NCBI RefSeq assembly: GCF_900143525.1
Contig: NZ_FREZ01000004.1
Coordinates: 62,001 to 126,000, forward strand
DNA: 64,000 bases
DNA from: Ruegeria sp. Alg231-54
GTDB lineage: Bacteria > Pseudomonadota > Alphaproteobacteria > Rhodobacterales > Rhodobacteraceae
Direction: 5' to 3'
Under the pieces are notes generated by a model. The model saw only the letters and a program-made list of their open reading frames with translations. It had not been told where the DNA came from and ran no database searches. The translations under genes were made by a program, and so were the position numbers. Shown piece by piece: positions 58,467-64,000 of the stretch; within the stretch, counting starts at the first letter, position 1, and every line of letters starts with the position of its first letter.

Positions 58467-59921
58467 ATGAAGTTTCAGCCCAAAGCGAGCCATTTCATCA
58501 ACGGCGTATATGTCGAAGATACCAACGGCGCCCCTATCGACGTGATCTACCCGGCCACCGGTGAAATCATCGCCCGGCTGCACTCTGCCACGCCGGATAT
58601 TGTAGATCAGGCTCTAACACGTGCCAAAAACGCTCAGGCAGAGTGGGCGGCAATGTCCGGGACCGAGCGTGGGCGCATCCTGAGACGGGCATCTGACATC
58701 ATGCGTGATCGCAATCGCGCGCTTTCGATCCTCGAAACCCACGACACCGGTAAACCCTTGCAGGAAACCCTGGTGGCCGACGCCACATCGGGTGCGGATG
58801 CGCTGGAGTACTTTGGGGGGCTGGCTGCGTCATTGACGGGTGAGCATATCCCGCTGGGCGGCGGAGACTTTGTCTACACTATCCGCGAGGCGCTGGGCGT
58901 TTGCGTCGGTATCGGCGCATGGAACTACCCGACCCAGATCGCATGCTGGAAAGGCGCCCCTGCACTGGCCTGCGGCAACACGATGGTCTTCAAACCGTCC
59001 GAGACCACGCCCCTGTCGGCGTTGCAGGTGGCCGAGATCCTGATCGAAGCGGGCGCGCCAAAGGGCGTCTATAACGTGATCCAGGGCTACGGCGATGTTG
59101 GCGCATCGCTTGTGACCGATCCGCGCGTGGCCAAGGTTTCGCTGACCGGATCCGTTCCGACCGGCCGCAAGGTCTATGCCGCAGCTGCCGACGGCATGAA
59201 ACACGTGACGATGGAATTGGGCGGCAAGTCCCCGATGATCGTGTTCGACGACGCCGATATCGAAAACGCTGTTTCGGGTGCGATCCTGGGCAACTTCTAT
59301 TCCTCGGGTCAGGTCTGTTCGAACGGCACCCGTGTCTTTGTGCAGAAAGGCGTCAAAGAGGCATTCCTCAAGCGCCTCTCTGAACGTCTGGCCACTGCGA
59401 AAATCGGTGATCCGCTGGATGAGGACGTCAACTTTGGCCCGATGGTCAGCGAAAACCAACTGAACATCGCGCTGAGCTATGTCGAAAAGGGCAAGGCCGA
59501 AGGTGCGCGCCTGGTATTCGGCGGTGAGCGGATGGACGGTGACGGCTTCTACATGCAGCCCACAGTGTTTGCGGATGTGACGGACGATATGGCCATCGCG
59601 CGCGAGGAAATCTTCGGCCCGGTGATGTCCGTGCTGGATTTTGATACCGAAGAAGAGGTGTTGGCCCGCGCCAACGACACCGAGTTTGGTCTGGCCGCCG
59701 GTGTCTTCACCAACAACCTGACGCGCGCGCACCGCATCGTGGCCGGGTTCGAGGCGGGCACCTGCTATATCAACACCTATAATCTGGCTCCGGTCGAGGC
59801 CCCGTTTGGTGGGTCCAAAATGTCGGGCGTTGGGCGCGAAAACTCGAAACTGGCGATCAACCACTTCAGCGAGATGAAGACGGTCTACGTTTCGATGAAC
59901 GACGTCGAAGCGCCTTACTAA
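58467..59921 (+). CDS. betB: betaine-aldehyde dehydrogenase
   Basis: 484 residues; AAGGA precedes ATG 58467. It oxidises betaine aldehyde to glycine betaine with NAD(P)+, the second step from choline. Motifs: [20 protein letters not shown] (residues about 150-170), catalytic Glu in [19 protein letters not shown], catalytic Cys in [15 protein letters not shown], and [14 protein letters not shown] near the end. The operator at 58402-58425 suggests choline-responsive control. betA, betI and choline transport genes are not in the window; the next genes oxidise dimethylglycine-like compounds. Confidence 0.93.
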   Translation: MKFQPKASHFINGVYVEDTNGAPIDVIYPATGEIIARLHSATPDIVDQALTRAKNAQAEWAAMSGTERGRILRRASDIMRDRNRALSILETHDTGKPLQETLVADATSGADALEYFGGLAASLTGEHIPLGGGDFVYTIREALGVCVGIGAWNYPTQIACWKGAPALACGNTMVFKPSETTPLSALQVAEILIEAGAPKGVYNVIQGYGDVGASLVTDPRVAKVSLTGSVPTGRKVYAAAADGMKHVTMELGGKSPMIVFDDADIENAVSGAILGNFYSSGQVCSNGTRVFVQKGVKEAFLKRLSERLATAKIGDPLDEDVNFGPMVSENQLNIALSYVEKGKAEGARLVFGGERMDGDGFYMQPTVFADVTDDMAIAREEIFGPVMSVLDFDTEEEVLARANDTEFGLAAGVFTNNLTRAHRIVAGFEAGTCYINTYNLAPVEAPFGGSKMSGVGRENSKLAINHFSEMKTVYVSMNDVEAPY

Positions 59922-59939
59922 TCAAAACCGGCCATTCAA

Positions 59940-59974
59940 GCTCTGTTCCCGACATTTCGCGTCGGGAACAGAGC
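59940..59974 (+). repeat. perfect 14-base inverted repeat between betB and the flavoprotein gene
   Basis: GCTCTGTTCCCGAC (59940-59953), seven-base loop, GTCGGGAACAGAGC (59961-59974). The stem is perfect and GC-rich, but there is no T run on either strand, so it is not a standard terminator. It may stop or stabilise the betB message, or be a regulator site. Confidence 0.6.
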
Positions 59975-60050
59975 ATAAGCCGCATACGACATGTGGCTGA
60001 CTTCTGCTTAAGGGTGTCGTTTTCGGCACTGTCGGCGGGAGATCAAGTTC

Positions 60051-62495
60051 ATGAAAACGCATGCGCAGGCCGTAGTCATCGGTGGAGGATTGGCAGGCTG
60101 TTCGATCCTGTACCATTTGGCCAAACTCGGTTGGCGGGACGTTGTCCTGCTTGAGCGGGACGAACTGACCAGCGGATCAACCTGGCACGCGGCGGCCAAT
60201 ATCCACGGACTGCATGACAACAACAATATCACTCGCATCCAGCATTACACAATGAACCTGTATAAAGAGCTGGAGCAGGAAACCGGCCAGAGCTGCGGAG
60301 TGTTCCAGCCCGGTTCCCTTTATCTGGCCCAGACTGAAAACCGCGAACACCAGTTGCGTCTGCAAGAAGCAAAAGCGCGGTTCTATGGCCTGAATTTCTA
60401 CGAAGTCAGCCGCGAACAGGCGATGGAGCTTCACCCGCTGGCGCGGTTCGACGATATCCGCTGCATTATGTTTGAACCCGAAGGCGGCAACGTGGATCCC
60501 TCAGGCGTGCCGCACGCATATGCCGCAGGCGCACGCGCCATGGGTGCAACGATTGAGCGGTTTTGCCCCGTGTTAGGCACTGATCTACAGCCAGATGGAT
60601 CGTGGATCGTGCGCACGGAAAAGGGGGATATCCATACGCAATGGGTTGTGAATGCCGCAGGCCTTTGGGGCCGCGAAGTAGCGGCATTGGCGGGTTTGAA
60701 CCTGCCGCTGCAACCGACCGAACACCAATATTTCGTAACCGATTCCATTGATGAGGTTGCCAACCTGGGTCGCCGTCTGCCTTCGATCGCCGATCGAGAC
60801 GGGGAGTACTACTTCCGACAGGAAGGCAACGGGCTGCTGATCGGGGCCTATGAGAAGGACATGAAGTTCTGGGCCGAAGACGGCACGCCGCTGGATTTTG
60901 CTCATGACCTGTTCCCCGATGATCTGGACCGGATCATGGAAAACGTGATCCGCGCCACCGAACGTGTGCCCGCAGCGGCGACGGCCGGTGTGAAACGGGT
61001 GATTAATGGGCCGATGATCTGGTCCCCGGACAGTTCCGCCCTATGGGGTCCGGTGCCGGAACTGCAGAACTATTTCCTCTGTGGGGGCCTGATCCCCGGC
61101 TTCTCGCAATCGGGCGGGCTGGGGTTGCTGGCGGCGCAGTGGATTATCGAGGGTGAGCCGCAATACGACATGTTCGCCTGGGATCTCGCCCGGTTTGGCG
61201 ACTGGGCGGACAAGAAGTTCACCAAGGCGCGGGTTGCGGACCAGTATACCCACCGGTTCGCCATCCATTTCCCGAACGAGGAACGCAGCGCAGGCCGTCC
61301 GGCCCGCGTGCGCCCGGCCTATGAAATGCAAAAGGACATAGGCTGCGTCTTTGGTCTGAACTGCGGCTGGGAGCATCCGCTGTGGTTTGCCGATCAGCCC
61401 GGCACCACCGAGACAAACGGGTTCACGCGCCAGAACTGGTGGGAACCGGTTGGGCAAGAGGTCAAGATGCTGCGCGAAAACGTTGGCGTGATCGACATCT
61501 CGAACTTTGCCAACTACGTCATTAAGGGCCCGGGTGCCAATGAGTGGCTGGACAAGCTGGTTGCCAACCGGGTGCCGACCGTGGTCGGGCGGTCCTGCCT
61601 GACGCCGCTGATCTCGGTGCGCGGGGGTGTGGCCGGCGACTTTACCATCACCAAGGTGGCCGAGGACGAATACATGATGATCGGCTCGGGTATGGCCGAG
61701 CGCTATCATCAGCGGTTCTTCAAATTGATCGACCTGCCCGAAGGCACCACGTTCGAGGTGGCGACGGACCGGATTGCGGGCTTCAACGTCGCAGGGCCCA
61801 AATCGCGTGACCTGCTGCAGCGGCTGACCAATGCGGATTTGACGAACGAGGCGTTCCGCTTCATGCGTTCGGCCACGATCGAGGTTGCGGGCGTGATCTG
61901 CCTTGCGATCCGTGTCAGCTTTACCGGTGATTTGGGGTGGGAGTTGCACTGCGCAGAAGAGGACCAGATCAGGCTCTACTCAGCACTGCTTGAGGCTGCG
62001 AAGGAGTGCGACGGTGGTCCAGTGGGCGGCCGCGCGTTGGGATCACTGCGGATCGAGAAGGGTTATGGCTCCTGGGGCCGCGAGTATTCTCAGGAATACT
62101 GGCCGCAGGAGGTCGGGCTGGCAGGTCTGATCAAGCTGGACAAGGACTTCCTGCACAAAGACGCCTATGTCCAGATCAAGGACAACGCCGCGCGCGAGGT
62201 TCTGTCGATTTTTGAGGTCGAGGCGGCGGATGCCGACGCGTCCGGTGGCGAACCTATCTTTACACCAGATGGCGCACCGGTCGGACGTGTGACGTCAGGG
62301 GCCTATGGCTATTCGGTCGGCAAATCCCTGGCCATCGGCTATGCGAATCCGGCGGTCGTACAGCCGGGGGAAATGGTGGAAATCTTCATCCTCGGCAAAC
62401 CGCATAAAGCCAGAGTTTTGACCGAACCGCCCTTTGATCCATCGGGTCTCCGGCTGCGCGATGTCCAACCCAAGGTGATGGAGGCAGCCAAATGA
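60051..62495 (+). CDS. dimethylglycine/sarcosine dehydrogenase-like FAD protein with GcvT domain
   Basis: 814 residues; GGGAG precedes ATG 60051. Order: an FAD-binding DAO domain (residues about 6-370; GGGLAGCSILYHLA, and STWHAAANI with the His that carries FAD covalently in dimethylglycine dehydrogenase), an FAO_M central domain, and a GcvT aminomethyltransferase-like domain (about 430-800, FTGDLGWELHC, GGRALGSLRIEKGYGSWGRE) which uses tetrahydrofolate to accept the one-carbon unit. It fits demethylation of dimethylglycine or sarcosine made from glycine betaine. Exact substrate is not determined by sequence. Overlaps the next gene by four bases (ATGA). Confidence 0.9.
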   Translation: MKTHAQAVVIGGGLAGCSILYHLAKLGWRDVVLLERDELTSGSTWHAAANIHGLHDNNNITRIQHYTMNLYKELEQETGQSCGVFQPGSLYLAQTENREHQLRLQEAKARFYGLNFYEVSREQAMELHPLARFDDIRCIMFEPEGGNVDPSGVPHAYAAGARAMGATIERFCPVLGTDLQPDGSWIVRTEKGDIHTQWVVNAAGLWGREVAALAGLNLPLQPTEHQYFVTDSIDEVANLGRRLPSIADRDGEYYFRQEGNGLLIGAYEKDMKFWAEDGTPLDFAHDLFPDDLDRIMENVIRATERVPAAATAGVKRVINGPMIWSPDSSALWGPVPELQNYFLCGGLIPGFSQSGGLGLLAAQWIIEGEPQYDMFAWDLARFGDWADKKFTKARVADQYTHRFAIHFPNEERSAGRPARVRPAYEMQKDIGCVFGLNCGWEHPLWFADQPGTTETNGFTRQNWWEPVGQEVKMLRENVGVIDISNFANYVIKGPGANEWLDKLVANRVPTVVGRSCLTPLISVRGGVAGDFTITKVAEDEYMMIGSGMAERYHQRFFKLIDLPEGTTFEVATDRIAGFNVAGPKSRDLLQRLTNADLTNEAFRFMRSATIEVAGVICLAIRVSFTGDLGWELHCAEEDQIRLYSALLEAAKECDGGPVGGRALGSLRIEKGYGSWGREYSQEYWPQEVGLAGLIKLDKDFLHKDAYVQIKDNAAREVLSIFEVEAADADASGGEPIFTPDGAPVGRVTSGAYGYSVGKSLAIGYANPAVVQPGEMVEIFILGKPHKARVLTEPPFDPSGLRLRDVQPKVMEAAK

Positions 62496-63835
62496 CCGGC
62501 ACGCTTGATCGGGTCACGGATTTTGCCCTGAACCTTTCAGCGCAGGAAATGCCTGACAGCGCGAAAGAGGCCGCCGCCCTGATGATGCTGGACACAATGG
62601 GCATCCTGATCGCCTCCGGCCCGATGGAGGCCGGCGTGATCGCGCGCGATACTGCCGCGCTACTCTACGCAAGCACTGATGCGGCATTCAGCGTTCCGAT
62701 GATGTTTGATGGCCGCCCCGTCAGCATGGCGGGCGCTGCCTACGCGGCGGCCACGCAAACCGACAATTTGGACGGGCATGACGGCTACAACCCGACTAAG
62801 GGGCATATCGGTGTCGTTGTACTGCCCGCGTTGATTTCACTTGGTGCGCATTGCCCTGATTTGTCCGGCCCCGAAGCGCTGGCTGCCGCCATCACGGGGT
62901 ATGAAATCGCGGGACGTGCGGGGCTGTCGCTGCACGCATCGGTCAGCGATTACCACACGTCCGGCGCGTGGAACGCACTGGGTGTGGTGGCCATGGCCGC
63001 GCGCATGCGCAGGCATACGCCCGACCAGTTTCGACAAGCATTGGGAATCGCGGAATACCACGGACCTCGAAGTCAGATGATGCGCGAGATTGCAAATCCG
63101 ACGATGCTGCATGACGGATCGGGTTGGGGCGCGATGGTTGGCATATCATCTGCGATTCTGGCCGAACGTGGTTTCACGGGCGCCCCGGCCATCACAATCG
63201 AAGATGCTGATGTTGCGTCGTTTTGGGATGATTTGGGTCAGTTCTGGCAGGTCGAACACCAATACGTAAAACCTTATCCCATATGTCGCTGGGCTCATGC
63301 GGCAATTGATGGCGTTCGGGCTGTGATGATGGAGAATGACCTAGCCCACGACCAGATTCGATCCATCCATATCAACAGTTTTCAAGAAGCGGCCTGCCTG
63401 TATGGCGGGATGCCTAATACCACGTCTCAGGCCCAGTATTCTCTGCCTTTTGCTGTGGCGGTTCAGGCGATCCATGGTCGGATCGGAGTCGAACATATCT
63501 CGGGTGCGGGTCTGTCTGATCCGGCAGTGGCAGAGTTGGTGTCGCGTATTCACGTTCTGGAAGATGCGCGCCACAGTGCACGCTTCCCGCAGGGGCGGTG
63601 GGCCGATGTCACCTTGAAATCGACCGATGGGCGTGTGTTCGAATCCGGCGACACTCACGCGCGCGGCGGGCCGGAGGCCCCGCTCAGCAGGGGAGATGTG
63701 ATCGCCAAGTACACCGAGTTTGCCGCGCCGGTCGCCGGTTTAGACTGCGCGGACGCGATCCGCGCGGCCATATTGGGTTGGGTCGAGCCTACATCCAGAT
63801 TGTCGGACCTGATGCCGTTGGTCTTTGATCCGTAA
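62492..63835 (+). CDS. MmgE/PrpD family protein
   Basis: 447 residues. The MmgE/PrpD fold is shown by LDTMGILIASGP, AAATQTDNLDGHDGYNPTKGHIGVVVLPALIS, YEIAGRAGLSLHASVSDYHTSGAWNALGVVAMAARM and YPICRWAHAAIDGVRAV. Family members include 2-methylcitrate and other C-C lyase or hydratase enzymes, but many have unknown substrates, and the typical prp neighbours are absent. ATGA coupling to the flavoprotein gene suggests a joint pathway of methylated amine or amino-acid breakdown. Confidence 0.88.
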   Translation: MTGTLDRVTDFALNLSAQEMPDSAKEAAALMMLDTMGILIASGPMEAGVIARDTAALLYASTDAAFSVPMMFDGRPVSMAGAAYAAATQTDNLDGHDGYNPTKGHIGVVVLPALISLGAHCPDLSGPEALAAAITGYEIAGRAGLSLHASVSDYHTSGAWNALGVVAMAARMRRHTPDQFRQALGIAEYHGPRSQMMREIANPTMLHDGSGWGAMVGISSAILAERGFTGAPAITIEDADVASFWDDLGQFWQVEHQYVKPYPICRWAHAAIDGVRAVMMENDLAHDQIRSIHINSFQEAACLYGGMPNTTSQAQYSLPFAVAVQAIHGRIGVEHISGAGLSDPAVAELVSRIHVLEDARHSARFPQGRWADVTLKSTDGRVFESGDTHARGGPEAPLSRGDVIAKYTEFAAPVAGLDCADAIRAAILGWVEPTSRLSDLMPLVFDP

Positions 63836-63922
63836 AAGCGGCCGGTGCGGACTGCAGGCCGACGCTCAGCGGGCATCTAATGAAAGACCAACCGTGAATG
63901 CAGGTGACGCTGACGTGATCCG

Positions 63923-64000
63923 CTATTGGTCCACCTTCGCAAGCAACTCCAGAATGTGCTGGTGTGTTTTTGCGCTGTCATCCAACAAGCCTTTCGCGTC
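63923..64000 (-). CDS. C-terminal end of an unidentified protein, 5' end beyond window
   Basis: The minus strand from the window edge has an open frame of 25 codons ending in TAG at 63925-63923, with a helical tail of LLDDSAKTHQHILELLAKV type. It is convergent with the MmgE/PrpD gene, 87 bases apart. Too short to identify. Confidence 0.5.
   Translation of the reverse strand, partial: DAKGLLDDSAKTHQHILELLAKVDQ

Overview
The window looks like chromosome of a marine Roseobacter-group alphaproteobacterium (Rhodobacteraceae, Ruegeria/Silicibacter-like). I infer this from the high GC, the alphaproteobacterial SOS boxes (GTTC-N7-GTTC), a cytochrome c2 of the Rhodobacter type, TGATCC-type ECF promoters like those of the Rhodobacter RpoE/ChrR regulon, and the betaine/dimethylglycine genes. 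Coding is dense, with no gene-free stretch above 300 bases. I see no rRNA, tRNA, CRISPR array, insertion sequence, phage or integrase.

Layout. 1-4914: a tightly overlapping minus-strand operon (FAD amine oxidase, chalcone-isomerase-like protein, MFS transporter, two DUF3833 proteins) diverging from a short-chain dehydrogenase, with an ECF-sigma-like promoter on each side. 4931-12750: damage-response genes, with imuB and dnaE2 each under a LexA box but separated by an I78 inhibitor lipoprotein, glutathione-dependent formaldehyde dehydrogenase, a DMT transporter and a truncated haemoglobin overlapping dnaE2. 12829-20970: DUF1203, an orphan ABC ATPase, a zinc-finger protein, a YrbL-like protein, polA, DUF2798, hydroxypyruvate isomerase, a DMT transporter and DUF1285. 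21023-27697: a MoxR/DUF58/BatA-DUF4159/VWA-like membrane block. 27702-34563: an exported hydratase, a hybrid histidine kinase, a VOC protein, yaaA, recQ and yggT.

34696-42903: UMF1-type MFS, mepA, a phytase-like esterase, a queuosine-precursor transporter, a compact structured transcript with an 18-codon ORF ahead of arfB, an SDR, a P1 peptidase, cycA, idi and smpB. 42917-46141: glpK and panCB. 46311-53809: a peptide/nickel-type ABC importer operon that contains a pentameric ligand-gated ion channel gene between the binding protein and the permeases, then an aldehyde dehydrogenase. 53813-57965: NAD salvage (pncB, pncA) around an unknown tail-anchored protein, then trhO and a K+ channel. 57973-64000: an SOS-controlled small protein made of two 36-residue repeats, betB under a probable BetI-type operator, a dimethylglycine/sarcosine-dehydrogenase-like flavoprotein, an MmgE/PrpD protein, and the end of an unknown gene.

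The items I find most worth following are the LexA-controlled two-repeat protein (57973-58340), the leader/small-ORF unit before arfB (38521-38749), the ion channel in the ABC operon (47859-48929), and the dnaE2 gene that lacks its C-terminal domain and overlaps a globin gene (9337-12750).
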